DNA of 64,000 nucleotides, taken from Hymenoscyphus infarciens (taxonomy: Eukaryota > Ascomycota > Leotiomycetes > Helotiales > Helotiaceae). The notes under the pieces are model-generated. The model ran no database searches. It saw only the letters and a program-made list of their open reading frames with translations, and was not told where the DNA came from. Position 1 is the first letter of the stretch. Each line of letters starts with the position of its first letter. The position numbers and the translations under genes were made by a program. Positions 1 to 10,261 of this stretch are shown in pieces. The stretch is from positions 24,807 through 88,806 of the forward strand of contig LLCB01000251.1 of NCBI GenBank assembly GCA_001414345.1, read 5' to 3'.

Positions 1-746
1 TATACCAAAATATTTGGGGAAATCAAATCAAATATAAAAAGAACCGCTAACAAACAGAACTTGCAACTTACATTAGTTCTGTGTATACTCGAACGAAATG
101 TCAAGGGCTTTCGGAGAACTTTGGACGAACACCCCGAGCTGAACTAAGCGGTTTCCCTGCAGCATCATATAAGCTTAAAGTTGGGAAGCGGCTTATTGTC
201 TGCATGAAGAGTTCATCTGCATGTTCGTCTGAGATTTGAAATCAACGTCACGGTATACTCTCATGCTTATGGATCCTAAAAAGAAAACAAATGGTGCTGA
301 TATCAAATTGGATTTTCCAAAATTAGAGGAATGTTCTGTATATCCATCCCTCCCTTCTCAAAATTACCCGTCCGTCTCTAACAACATCCTGTATGTAATC
401 CCTACTATCCCGCGATTCCTTCCCAATTCTGTAATACCAAACTCTCAAGAAATGTTAAACCCAATATGCCAATACTCGCAAAAAGAATATAAAACTGTGC
501 TGAAAGGAGTAATAATCTTCTCCTACAAAAATGACGAGGAGAGGAATGCAGTCTCAAATGCTACTGTAACCGCTGAAAATGCCCAGAATGCCTCCAACGC
601 CTGCAATGCAAAATAGATATGTGCCGGCAATTTATATCCCTTCCTGGTCTCCAGACCTCGTTTCTCTAAAGCCATGATGTTTCTTCAACACCAGGTACTC
701 AATGTCTCCAATTTATTTCTAATAAAAGCCAACCTAGCACATTCTT
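1..746. other. No convincing gene; weak + strand reading frame
   Basis: I see no recognisable gene here. A + strand frame is open from an ATG at 263 to a stop at 614-616 (117 codons). It has no motif I recognise, and its end is an Asn/Ala-rich low-complexity stretch. It could be a terminal exon of a gene lying to the left of the window, but no acceptor site or family resemblance supports that. Confidence 0.3.
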
Positions 747-1460
747 TCAAAATGCCCAGTGTACTTTCTTCCTCTGCTTTGGCGCCGGCTCTGGTGGCGC
801 AAGTTGGTAAACGTGTGTATTCGTCGGCGTACTCAAGGTAATATCCGGAATTTCAGGCGTCTTAACTCTCGCTCCCTCTTCCTCATTCTCCTCCTCGATC
901 GACCAAATATCCGGACTTGGCAATCTCCAACTTTGCGGTCGTCTCGCACTCAAGCTCCTCGCACGACCACGACCTCTTCCCCGTTCTGGAGAAAGTTTAA
1001 CTCTTGCACGACCACGGGTGGAGGAAGACCAACTTTCTGGGATGGTAATTCCTAGTCCGGTTGGGATGTGGTGTTTAACTGTTCGTGGGGACTTTCGGGG
1101 TGGTGAGGAGGGAGAAATGTATTTCTTTGTGAAATCTTTGAGGGTCAGGGGCATTTCGAGGTCGAGGTCTTCTTCATCTTCGTCGTCGATAGGTGGGAGC
1201 GGAACTCTTTGGAGGGAAGAGGGTGAGACTTCTCGGATGATGGGCTCTTTGGAGTTGGAGCTTTCGATGCCCGCTGAGTAGTCCTCGTCGTCGAACTCAT
1301 TGATGTCATCCGGGGAAGTGAGGAAGTAAGAGAATGGGTTTTCATCAACGGCCGAGGGGTCAAAAGATTCAAAAGTATCAGTTCGTGGGTTGTGTTTTGA
1401 CCGGAGGTGTAGGATAGTGGGAGGCCACGAGTCTCGGCGTTGGAGCTCGTTGAACGGCAT
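747..1460 (-). CDS. Disordered hypothetical protein, 237 aa
   Basis: This is an intronless 237-codon frame on the minus strand starting at an ATG at 1460. I do not recognise a family. The N-terminal half is acidic, with a run of Asp and Glu near residues 92-100. The middle is basic and rich in Arg, Gly and Ser (about residues 115-175, with repeated RGR units). The protein ends in a basic-aromatic tail, KKVHWAF. The composition predicts an intrinsically disordered, possibly nuclear protein. No signal peptide or membrane segment is visible. The long uninterrupted frame with coding-like codon use and a clean ATG support a real gene. The function is unknown. Confidence 0.6.
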   Translation of the reverse strand: MPFNELQRRDSWPPTILHLRSKHNPRTDTFESFDPSAVDENPFSYFLTSPDDINEFDDEDYSAGIESSNSKEPIIREVSPSSLQRVPLPPIDDEDEEDLDLEMPLTLKDFTKKYISPSSPPRKSPRTVKHHIPTGLGITIPESWSSSTRGRARVKLSPERGRGRGRARSLSARRPQSWRLPSPDIWSIEEENEEEGARVKTPEIPDITLSTPTNTHVYQLAPPEPAPKQRKKVHWAF

Positions 1461-2569
1461 CTTGAGGAGTTCTTTAAAAGTGCGCGTTGAGAAGATACTT
1501 TGAGATCCGGCTCTTGGCCGGTCTATGTATTTTCTCTTTTGCTATGGGGTGTAGCGTTTAACTTGGGACAAATGATACGGAAAGGGTGGAGAGCCCTCGA
1601 GTTGGTTGCGATGAAGGGTACGAAAGCAGACTCGTAAGATGTCAGATAACAATTTCTGAAATATGGGACTGAATGACATATATAGAGGTCACGCTGGGAA
1701 GCCTGGGGTAAAAAGCGCAGTCATACCACACACATGCGCCACGGTCGGCGACCGCGTGAATGAATCATCATAGGTGAGACATGCACCCACCATCAGCACT
1801 TGCAAATGTTTAAAAGAGATGGATATCTGGTAAACGCGGTCTGCGACAAAAAAGAAAGACAGAGAAGGTTGAATTGGAAGTCAATACGAATATAAGCCCC
1901 CTAGCGTGACTCGATTGGTCTTTCGGTCTTGTGTGAAGGGCAAGGGCGTACTAGTATAGCCGGGCAATTGATTTGATTTTGATTCCTTGATCGCTTGCTG
2001 AGGGATGCACCAGATGGAAGCCTATCCGGTGACGAGAAACACCCAAGAAGCAGGTACGGATGTGACTGAGCGGCGTGAATGTCGAGACCGGTTATGCTGG
2101 GATGCTCTCCGGTTTTGTGACCGTATCTGGACACAGTTGTCATTGATTTTCGAGAGTTGCATGTAGTTTGGAGGTTGTCGGCTGGCCAAAGGTGGCGGAG
2201 GTGAGGCGTGATAAGGGCTGACATCCCCGAGTACACGTGATGTGTAAATAGTCAGGAGGACACCCCAAAACCCGTCTGGATTGGAAATGGTGGAGTTTGT
2301 TGGATTCATTGTAAGACTTTATTGAACGAACTGGTTTAGATAAATATGACGTCGACAGTCTCGGTAGTCATTTTGAGGAGAATTAACTTGGACACAACCC
2401 AACGGCCTCAGAGTTGGAACGAACAAAAGTTTTGCTAAGTCTCACTTCTAATTAGTTGACCCTAAATACCTACCACTTGGTGTTGTACTCACGCGAGTGC
2501 AAGAATTCGAAATCTCATCTCATGAAGACTGAAAGTTGAGGGTTAACAACAATTATTATTACTTATTAT
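1461..2569. other. Intergenic, no clear gene
   Basis: This is the presumed promoter of the minus-strand gene ending at 1460, followed by sequence without a supported gene. Two overlapping minus-strand frames of 95-111 codons occur at 1901-2309 but show no motif and mutually exclusive frames, so I do not call them. Confidence 0.4.
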
Positions 2570-3960
2570 GTCGGCCTGACCTTATATAACCAAAATCAGA
2601 AAAGGAAAGAGAACATTATCATCAGCCCGCTCATATCCCATCCATCTTAGTTAAAACACAAAGAACAGCTCGCTTAGTACGAAAAGAAGAGTCGTTCCCA
2701 ATCTCGCACCGATTCCTGTTCCACCTGCACTTTCTGTTGGACTCGCACTTGGTCCAGAACCAGGGGTTGTTGTAGCCCCAGCTTCCACAACAACGCTAGT
2801 TGTGACTCCATTGATAACTGCTACGGAAGTCGAATATCGAATTGAACGAGATGGGTTTGGGATAGTGCTGTTGGGGTATAGCCCTCCATCTGGGTGAGGA
2901 GTCCCTCCAGGACCGGGGTTGGAAACGCCTCCAACACCTGGATTGACGGGGTCATTCGAATTGTTTCCGGGAACGACGGGTCTTGGAGTGGGAGGAGGAA
3001 CATTGGGATTGACAGGTGATGTGCTATTGTTGCCGCCGGGGACCGGTGTTGGGTAAGTAGGGGGATTGATGGGTGGCGTTGTACTATTCATTCCTGGTGG
3101 GCCGGATCCAATACAAACTGGAGTTTTGAAAATATTCGGGGAGTAGCAAAATGATCTAGCCACACATTGTCCTGTTTACGCAACGGAGCAAGGTTTTCCC
3201 ACAGGGAGAATGCCATTGACATTAGGCCCGGTGCAAGCAGAGTTGACGCAGGTGTTTGTGGCACATTGAGAATCCATGCTGCAAGCCGCCTGAAAAGTCC
3301 CGCAGATCTTTGCAGGTACGGAACAGGTCGCGCCATAAGCGCAAGGATAGTTGTTTGTCGTTGGGATTGCATGGTTTTCCGACTATTATGCTGTGAGGAG
3401 GTTCTACATTCGGAGGATTAGAGCCAGTCACTTGCCATGTGGTAGTAGAGTTACTACCGGAAGCTACAAGTGGATTGGAGCCAGTTGGCGGGTAAGACGC
3501 GGTAGAGCTGCTTCCAGAAGCTATAAGGGAAGTGGAACCAGTCGCCATTGGTGAAGGCAAGCCAGAACTGCTTCCAGCTCCTTGAGCCTGGAAATAATTA
3601 GCAATCTGAGATGATTTAAAAGGGTCTTTACTTACAACTACTGCAGTGATAGCTTGGAGGAGCAGGGTTGTTGTATGCATGTTGAATTTGGGAATTGGGG
3701 AACAAGGACAACAGAAAGCTTGAGTAGTTAATCAAGTCCAAACCTCGAACGAGCGAATGATGGAAGATTTGTTAAAATCAGAAGTTACAGCGAGGGAATT
3801 GTAGCATTTATCAAAATGTAAAGAAAGAAATAGGAGCTCGCTTGCATACCTAGGTACGCTTCCAAAAATAGTGGCCAATCATGGCTGCCGTCAAGGCTTG
3901 ACAAGCAACAAAGGTATCCTGCCTACATCGTCCAGAAGCCTCCAGCCAAGTCTCTTGGCC
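2570..3960. repeat. Segmental duplication, left copy
   Basis: The broken GPI-protein gene together with about 100 bp of 3' flank and about 280 bp of 5' flank resembles 4770-5560. Shared features are the 3' flank around the word GAGAACATTAT, the exon/intron layout, the C-terminal coding sequence, and upstream words such as AACGAGCGA and the region around GGTA(C/T)(C/T)C. Identity is moderate, so the duplication is old. Confidence 0.65.
2651..3680 (-). pseudogene. Broken GPI-anchored Cys/Ser/Thr-rich secreted protein
   Basis: Exon 1 (3680-3636) encodes a hydrophobic secretory leader, MHTTTLLLQAITAVV. A 48-nt intron (3588-3635, GTAAGT..CAG) follows. Exon 2 encodes a Ser/Thr/Gly-repeat region, a Cys-rich module with about ten Cys, a Pro/Asn-rich spacer with PVNP-type repeats, and a hydrophobic C-terminus preceded by small residues, typical of a GPI-anchor signal. 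The frame is broken twice. It shifts by one base near 3360, just after GKPCNPND, and there is an in-frame TAA at 3176-3178 inside the Cys-rich module, after which the same frame runs open to 2651. No intron of plausible size repairs either lesion. It is a paralogue of the intact gene at 4850-5308. Two sequencing errors are the alternative explanation. Confidence 0.65.
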
Positions 3961-4199
3961 TCGAGAAGGGAATAACGAACTGTGGAACTACCCGTGAAGT
4001 TTAGCTTAGGCTGCGGGCCTGTGGCAATTACCGGAGGCTATCGAAAACCAGGCGTCGTAAGACTGAGAAATACTTGTAGAATAATGGTACTGGTTGCAAT
4101 TGAGTGGTTTCAATAGGTTACCGGGGGCGGTTTCGGGCCGGTGTCTTGAACTTTGGACGACTTTCTGACACATCGGCCCGAGGTCCAACTAGCGCTGAT

Positions 4200-4780
4200 C
4201 AATTTTTTTCACTTATGAAACCAACGTTTGCAGGAGTAAGTCTCTATAGTCTATACTATAAAACGTAACTAATTATTTAGAGATACTATAAGCAACTAAA
4301 GCTGAAAACCTACTTCTACGTAAGCTATATTCTAAGTTAGAACTAGTAGCGTTAAAAAGGTCGATTATTAGATCTAGATAACGAATATTTCTCTTACGAA
4401 TATTTATAAATAACGAATCGAAGCTCTAGATTTACGAATATTCTCTAGTTAAATATATTTAAGTGTAAATTCTCTCTAATCTAGTTATATAGCTAAAAAC
4501 AGAGAAGTTCCTTAGTTATAGAGAGTAACTTAGCTTAGATTTAAGCTAAATAAGTTTAGAGTTAAGTGATTTCACTTAGATAGTGATAATTTAAAGCTAT
4601 AGCTACTAAGACTCGTTACTTCTTATATACTACGAATTTATTCATAAATAGTAGTAGTTCTTCTTAAATAATTATTTTACTACGAATACGAATACTACGA
4701 ACGACGAATCTCTTTAAATACGAATTACGAAGAAATTTTTATTCTTTATTAATTCATTGTCTAGACTTATTAATCATATA
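4200..4780. repeat. AT-rich, RIP-like relic between the duplicates
   Basis: This AT-dominated stretch has no open frame. It is full of variants of the word TACGAAT (for example near 4390, 4430 and 4690-4730) and TCTAGTTA-like words. It resembles the RIP-damaged transposon blocks further right in texture, but I could not match it to a specific element. It separates the two GPI-protein copies, so it may be the remnant of an insertion made after, or causing, the duplication. Confidence 0.5.
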
Positions 4781-5560
4781 TCTCCCAAAAGCGAAAACAA
4801 GAGAGAACATTATTATCATCATCATCATTATTATCTATTTTCCATCTGTCTACAAAGTAAGAACCAACACGCTTAGTACAGAAAGGAAAGCCAGTCCTAA
4901 TCTAGCTCCGATTGCTACGCCGTCGCTTTGAGGTAATCCGCTACCTGTTGGACTTGGTGCGGACCCAAAAGGAGAAGTAGTTGCCCCCGCTTCTACAACA
5001 ACGCTTGTGGTAACTCCGCCAATGACTGCGATAGATGTTGTATACCTAACGGAACTAGACGAAGTCGGGATTGAGCTGTTAGGGTAGAGGCCTCCTGGAG
5101 AGGAAGTGGCTGGATGTCCTGGGTTGACAGGAACAGTTGAATTGTATCCGGGAACGACAGGTGTTGAGGTTTTAGTAACACCAAGTGTTGTTGAATTTTG
5201 GGCCTAAGAATAATAAGCTACGTGAAATGAAATTAGAATCGCATATTGACTTACAACTACTGTAACAGAGGCAATAATAGCCTGGAGGAGGAACGCTGTA
5301 GTATACATATTGAAACAGACCCTTTGATATTGAGGAATTGAGACAAAGAAAAACCTTGAGAGTTTAGACTGAATTTGAAATTGAACGAGCGAGCTAAATT
5401 GAGAGAGAGAAAATTTAACGAGGGTAGAGGAGCATTTAATAAACTCGCTTGAGGTGTGTATCTAAATATAGTAGCCATTGAGCCTGGACAAAGAAACAAA
5501 GGTACTCCATGGCAACAAAAACTGTACTAGAAACGCAAACGGTAGTACAGTACTCTAGCC
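4770..5560. repeat. Segmental duplication, right copy
   Basis: This is the counterpart of 2570-3960. It contains the intact short paralogue plus matching 5' and 3' flanks. Compared with the left copy it lacks the Ser-rich repeats and the whole Cys-rich module, so one copy has lost, or the other gained, an internal block of coding sequence. Confidence 0.65.
4850..5308 (-). CDS. Small GPI-anchored Ser/Thr-rich cell-surface protein, 135 aa
   Basis: This is a two-exon gene. Exon 1 (5308-5255) encodes 18 residues of hydrophobic leader, MYTTAFLLQAIIASVTVV. A 51-nt phase-0 intron (5204-5254, GTAAGT..TAG) follows, then exon 2 (5203-4850). The mature part is Ser/Thr/Pro-rich with potential N-glycosylation sites (NST, NSS). 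It contains the segment GGVTTSVVVEAGATTSP, shared with the pseudogene to the left. The C-terminus is a small-residue site followed by a hydrophobic tail (FLSVLSVLVLTL), as in GPI-anchored wall or plasma-membrane proteins. It has no Cys-rich module. No enzyme motif is seen; a structural or adhesive surface role is inferred. The exact splice and frame agreement with the paralogue supports the model. Confidence 0.75.
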
Positions 5561-5980
5561 CTACCTCCACCATTCTTATGCATCGATGCGGACTTGTGAA
5601 AGTGTACCTTGAGCTCGGCCATTGCCGGAAACTATTGAAGATCCTAGCCACGAATATATTGTATCGGATGACTAGGCCTCGGAAAGCTACGATTTAGACT
5701 GTGGTAAAGGGCGAGAGCTATCGTGGGTGATCATATCGTTGAATAGATTGGTTTGGTTTGATTTGGGCCCTCAACAGGCGCGAAAAATTGGCCGATGTTC
5801 GGGCCGAATGGTGAATACAGACCCACTAGAGCTCCCCCTCACTTTTCTAAGCTAACAACCACCGCCTTCCCCCAAACGCACGGGTACCTGATGAAATTTA
5901 TTTCACATGAAGCCGATTCTTCGGGTGCAACTTTGGTACAAGTAGCTGGTTAGGGCCAGCTTCTTCATGATCTCTACATC
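5561..5980. other. Intergenic, no gene seen
   Basis: This region separates two divergently transcribed genes and presumably holds both promoters. I found no motif distinct enough to annotate. Confidence 0.4.
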
Positions 5981-6892
5981 ATGACGCGTAACCAAACACC
6001 CAGAGTCAATAGCGAAAGCCATCTCGTCAATAAGCAGAATTCTATCGAAATCAGAATTATAACACACAATATCCGATATGCGACCCAAACCCCCTTCCAA
6101 GGCGAGGAGCTCTGGCCAATTAGATGCCCAAGACTTTGTTCTCAGCTCAGATTCAATTCTGCGGCCATTCCGGCAACATTGATCTGCCTCCAGGAGGTTC
6201 TCCATTCACAGCTAGTCGATATCATGGCCTCTCTCAACAGCTCTTTATGTGGCGGAGATTGGGATTATATTGGTGTCGGACGAGATGACGGTAAAGAGGC
6301 TGGGGAGTATTCGCCAATAATTTACCGAACGTCCGTCTGGAAAGTGGTTGACTGGCGGACCGTATGGCTGAGCGAATCCCGAAATACTCCATCGAAGGGA
6401 TGGGACGCAGCTAGTATAAGGATAGTCACAGTTGGTGTCTTGGAACATCGCAAATCTGGAAAGCTCGTCTTGGCAATGAGTACACACTTCGACGATCAAG
6501 GTTCGGTATCTCGACGGGAGAGCGCAAGAATCATTCTTGGAATTGTCAAGGTTGAAACGAAAGCTCGCAATTATTCCAGTGTTCTTCTTGCTGGAGATTT
6601 CAACAGTCCTCCTGACGATGGGGCTTATCGGATTATGACGAGTTCCCAATCTCAAATGGAAGATATTGGCGTGTCAGTTCCAAAGGAGAAACACTATGGC
6701 AACGAACTCACATTTACGTCCTTCGGTCACGTTGACAACACCCCGAGTCGAATTGATTTCATTTTTTCTAGGAAAGGCGATCATGTTACATATTGTACAT
6801 ATGGGGTTGTGGCAAATCGTTTCGATGATGGAGTTTATCTATCAGATCATCGGGCTTGTGTGACGGATATACGGGTTTTGGATTCTCAGTAG
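5981..6892 (+). CDS. Endonuclease/exonuclease/phosphatase-family protein, 303 aa
   Basis: This intronless gene starts at an ATG at 5981. All signature blocks of the Mg2+-dependent EEP (DNase I-like) fold are present in order: ITHNIRY (Asn30), LQEV (metal-binding Glu72), STHFDDQG (His169), AGDFNSPPDD (Asp206 and Asn208), RIDFIF (Asp259) and LSDHRACV (catalytic His290). The protein therefore looks enzymatically competent. The family includes nucleases, phosphodiesterases and inositol-phosphate phosphatases. The substrate cannot be read from the sequence. The compact form without other domains resembles secreted or cytosolic fungal EEP hydrolases, but no signal peptide is visible (the N-terminus is polar). 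A minus-strand frame over the first 220 bases is a shadow. Confidence 0.85.
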   Translation: MTRNQTPRVNSESHLVNKQNSIEIRIITHNIRYATQTPFQGEELWPIRCPRLCSQLRFNSAAIPATLICLQEVLHSQLVDIMASLNSSLCGGDWDYIGVGRDDGKEAGEYSPIIYRTSVWKVVDWRTVWLSESRNTPSKGWDAASIRIVTVGVLEHRKSGKLVLAMSTHFDDQGSVSRRESARIILGIVKVETKARNYSSVLLAGDFNSPPDDGAYRIMTSSQSQMEDIGVSVPKEKHYGNELTFTSFGHVDNTPSRIDFIFSRKGDHVTYCTYGVVANRFDDGVYLSDHRACVTDIRVLDSQ

Positions 6893-7060
6893 TCCTCTCG
6901 ATATCAAACCAATCGTCCTCAACAATTATACTGAAGTGTGCTGTGGCCCTCCTGATTTTCTGTCCCCCCAACATTAGTTACAGTTTTCTCTGTTTTCACT
7001 TACTCGGTCTGTTCGGCAGTAATTAATAATATTGCATAACTCATCAATGATCTACGGAGG
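6893..7060. other. 3' flank of the EEP gene
   Basis: Noncoding spacer between the EEP stop and the MITE; nothing further is seen. Confidence 0.4.
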
Positions 7061-7235
7061 CTCGCGATGGACATCAAAAGTTGCAGTAAATAAAGCCTAG
7101 CCCAGCCCTCGTTTTTCCAACTTCCCAGAGTAATTTAAGTAAATTATCCTACGCACTTAGAACAATTTAAGACTACTTGTCCCAGGTATTTTAGAAGATA
7201 ATTTATTTACTGCCGCTTTTAGTGTCCACCGAGGG
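7061..7235. mobile_element. MITE copy 1 (TIR CTCGCGATGGACAT...), 175 bp
   Basis: The ends are inverted repeats of about 33 bp. The left end reads CTCGCGATGGACATC.. and the reverse complement of the right end reads CCCTCGGTGGACACT... Both continue into AAAAGYGGCAGTAAATAAA-like sequence with few mismatches. The interior is AT-rich and noncoding. A second copy with the same termini lies at 35807-36025. No clear target duplication flanks this copy. It lies just upstream of the first exon of the Zn2Cys6 gene and so could affect its promoter. Confidence 0.75.
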
Positions 7236-7464
7236 AGATATGCAGGGTCATCTCACTCCCGACTTGCCAGATCGAAAAGCTTTGATAGGTTCAAGCAAAC
7301 GATCCACGGATATCGGACAGTTTGTTGCTCCACACTTCCCTCGAATTAAAGCGGCATTATCCGTACATCCGACATTCCCAAAGTTTGCTTTTCACCACCG
7401 CAAATCCAATTCCATCGCTTTTCTTTTCCAATAACAAAATCAGGACATACAGTTTGTTGTGAAG

Positions 7465-10261
7465 ATGCTTGGAAATAATGCTACTCCAAAAACGAGAAAT
7501 GCTCGTAAGTGCACCTATTCCAACTCTTCAAACTAGGATTTGATGGCCGCGCCTTGGCCGTTTGATCTTGAACGCAATCTCTCTCTCTCTCCATCGCTTT
7601 GATTAATTTAAATGTTTCGCGATCAATATACAAACTTGCGGGGTGCATAGAAACGCCCTGCTGAGGAGCCCAACATCCGTGAAGAAGTGCAGGATGTGGC
7701 AGCCCCTTCTCTATTTCCGCTGCATCGATCCGCTGTGTACTTCCGATGTGCGAGTGGCATTCTACTTTGAGAAAGTCGGATGTTTACAGCGAGTAGATTT
7801 TATACATATCCACTGTGTTCTGGTATACCATCTTACAACTAGCTAACCCTCAATCTCCCTTAGGTGCCTGTGAAGCCTGTCGAGCAAGCAAAAGTAAATG
7901 CATTTACACTCCCGACCAAAGTATTTGCCAGAAGTGTGAGCACGGTGGTACGCGATGTATCGTACGAGCCAAAGCTCGTCCCATGAGAGCACGAAATGCG
8001 TGGGTTGAGAAGAACTCCACTTTTGATTCCTTGTTGCTGATGTTAAGCTACAGACGGACGACCAGTATACCTGATAAGGCCGAGAAACCTCAACCCCCTA
8101 TGTTTGGCGATGAATTCTCCCTCACTCTACCATCTATTACGGCACCCGATAATCGAGAAGGTTTGGTCTCGCTTCATCAGCGTCACCAAGCTCTTTTCAA
8201 TGACCAAAATCCGGATGGGCGTAAACATGCAATTGAGGGGTCTGATATTCCTCCGTCTCGTCCATTGTCTATTGAAAGGCGTCAAATAAGTCTTGGTGAT
8301 GCCGAGGAGCTGCTTAGTTCTTTTAGATCCAAGTCTGGGTTTTTTCCATATGTGGATATTCCCGAGGAAGCCACCGTTCCTTCACTTTCCAGAAAATCTC
8401 CGTTTCTGCTTTTGGCCATTTTGACAAGCTCTTCAATCCGGTATCCGAAATGGTATCCACAGATTGATCATGAATTCAGGCGGGTGTTGAGTTCCAAGGT
8501 CATTGTTGAGGGGAAGAAGAGTCTTGACTTTTTGCAAGGATTGTTGATATACATTGCATGGTAAGTGTGAATTCAACATGCGTAAGGAGAAATATTGACA
8601 TAGATAAAGGTATCCATTTCATGCGAACCCAAAAAACAATCAATCATTTATGTTCTTGAACCTCGCAATTAGTCTTGTGACCGACCTTGGACTAGATCGA
8701 GAAGCACCGAACCTCAAAAACTTCAATGGTTTCGACATGACAGGTCTTTACGCGGAAGGGGCATGGACAAAGACAGCCAAGAAATGCTATCTTGGTTGTT
8801 ATTACCTCTCCTCTGCGTAAACACAATTCCAATCAAATTTCTTCGGGCCTCACGCTAACATTTATCACAAGTCTCTCACTGGGATTTCAGAAACCCAATA
8901 GTCTACAATGCCCAAAGTTAATGAACGATCACAGTCAAGTCTTTCTTGACGATTACGGTCCCACGGATTTCTGTTCCCTCGTCAAATTAAATTATCTCCT
9001 AGAGAAGATCACAGGCTTCTGTGTCTCGAAAGCGCCAGCTGCTGATGCCCACATGGAAGCGCTAAACGCCGAGATGAGCGTCCAGATATTTCAAAACGAA
9101 TTGCATGAATGGTCACTCTCGGTTCCTCCCGAAATACGAAGCTTACGTTTGTCAACCCGTCCCCCCAAGCGTATCCAGAAAGACTCGGAAACTGACCTTC
9201 TCAAACAGCAAGCATAGGCCTAGCCGAACGCTTCATCCAAATTTCAATATACAGCCACGAGTTAGGATTCCTCCGCCGCCCCTATCGCGGATTCCTGAAG
9301 ACTAACAAGAACCCACTAACCTCCCATCTCCATCCATGTCTCTCAGCTTGCAAAACCTACTTCGAATACTTGCTCTCCCTCCCCTCTTCATCCTACCAAT
9401 CCTTCACAGCAGTTCAATGGGGGAACATGATACAATCCGTACTCACACTCTCAAGATTAACCTTCTTGATGGCTAGTGTCTTAGGATGGGATGTTAATGC
9501 TACACGAACGAATATTCCGTTGGTCATGTACTTGGATTGTTTGTGCTATCGATTTATGGATTTATCGGGGACGAAGGCGGAGGGGATTGAGGATGCGGTT
9601 GATCCTGATATCATGTTTGTTTTTAAGATGATGTTGGGGAGTGTAAAGAGGAGTTATGAGAAGAGGGTGGGCGATATCAAGGTCGGAAGTTTTCATGGTG
9701 GGTTTTTGGCTTCTTCTTTTCTCTTTACTGCACTTCTTGTCCTCTCACCTTCTTTGCGGCCTGGTGGGGCTTCCAAATAGTCGAGCTCTCCGCGGATTTG
9801 AACTCCTCGCCCCCTATTTCCCATCCCCACTCCCCTCCCCCAAGCCCCAAAGCAAGTCACCTAACCCACGCTAACCCCTGTTCTCCTTCTCTCCAGTCGC
9901 CCACGGCGTAGCAACCGGCCCCTCCCGTGGCCACTGTCCAGTGCTAGACCCAGCCCTCTCCCCTCTCTTCGAACAAAAAGAGACCGAATTCCTAAACACC
10001 TTGTACGATGAGAACTTTCCATTCCCCGGGGATGCTAGTAATAGTGGTAGTGGGAGTCTGCCGAATATGAATGGATTCTTGGAGGGAGGTTACGGGATGA
10101 GTGGAATAGAAGGACAAATTGGTGAGAGTGCAGGGAGTGGAATAAATGGAGGAGGGGCGGGGGGAAATGGAGGGTTAGGGGTCAGTGGAAGTGGAAGTGG
10201 TGGGTATCACAATATTGTAAGTACATCTGGCGCTTTTGAGTGGGGGTTGAATTTTTCTTGA
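7465..10261 (+). CDS. Zn(II)2Cys6 fungal transcription factor, 690 aa, six exons
   Basis: Exons are 7465-7504, 7864-8560, 8610-8816, 8872-9146, 9209-9697 and 9897-10261; together they make 691 codons in frame. The 360-nt first intron splits the DNA-binding domain so that exon 1 (MLGNNATPKTRNA) joins RACEACRASKSKC. The Cys spacing is canonical, C16-x2-C19-x6-C26-x8-C35-x2-C38-x6-C45, which binds two zinc ions. The downstream part has the usual middle homology region, including YPFHANPKNNQSFMFL and ALSLGFQKPN, each restored exactly by splicing. Splicing also joins EIRSL to PSIGLAERF across 9147-9208. The C-terminus is Gly/Ser-rich. It is a nuclear DNA-binding regulator; targets are unknown and no biosynthetic cluster lies beside it. 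The last intron (9698-9896) is longer and the least certain boundary. Confidence 0.85.

Noticed and set aside
1901..2309. Two overlapping minus-strand frames (95 and 111 codons)
   Set aside because: Mutually exclusive, no motif, no splice signals that improve them.
9740..9896. Extra coding exon in the transcription factor (AAWWGFQIVELS-like text)
   Set aside because: Including it does not keep frame with the final exon, whereas splicing 9697 to 9897 does.
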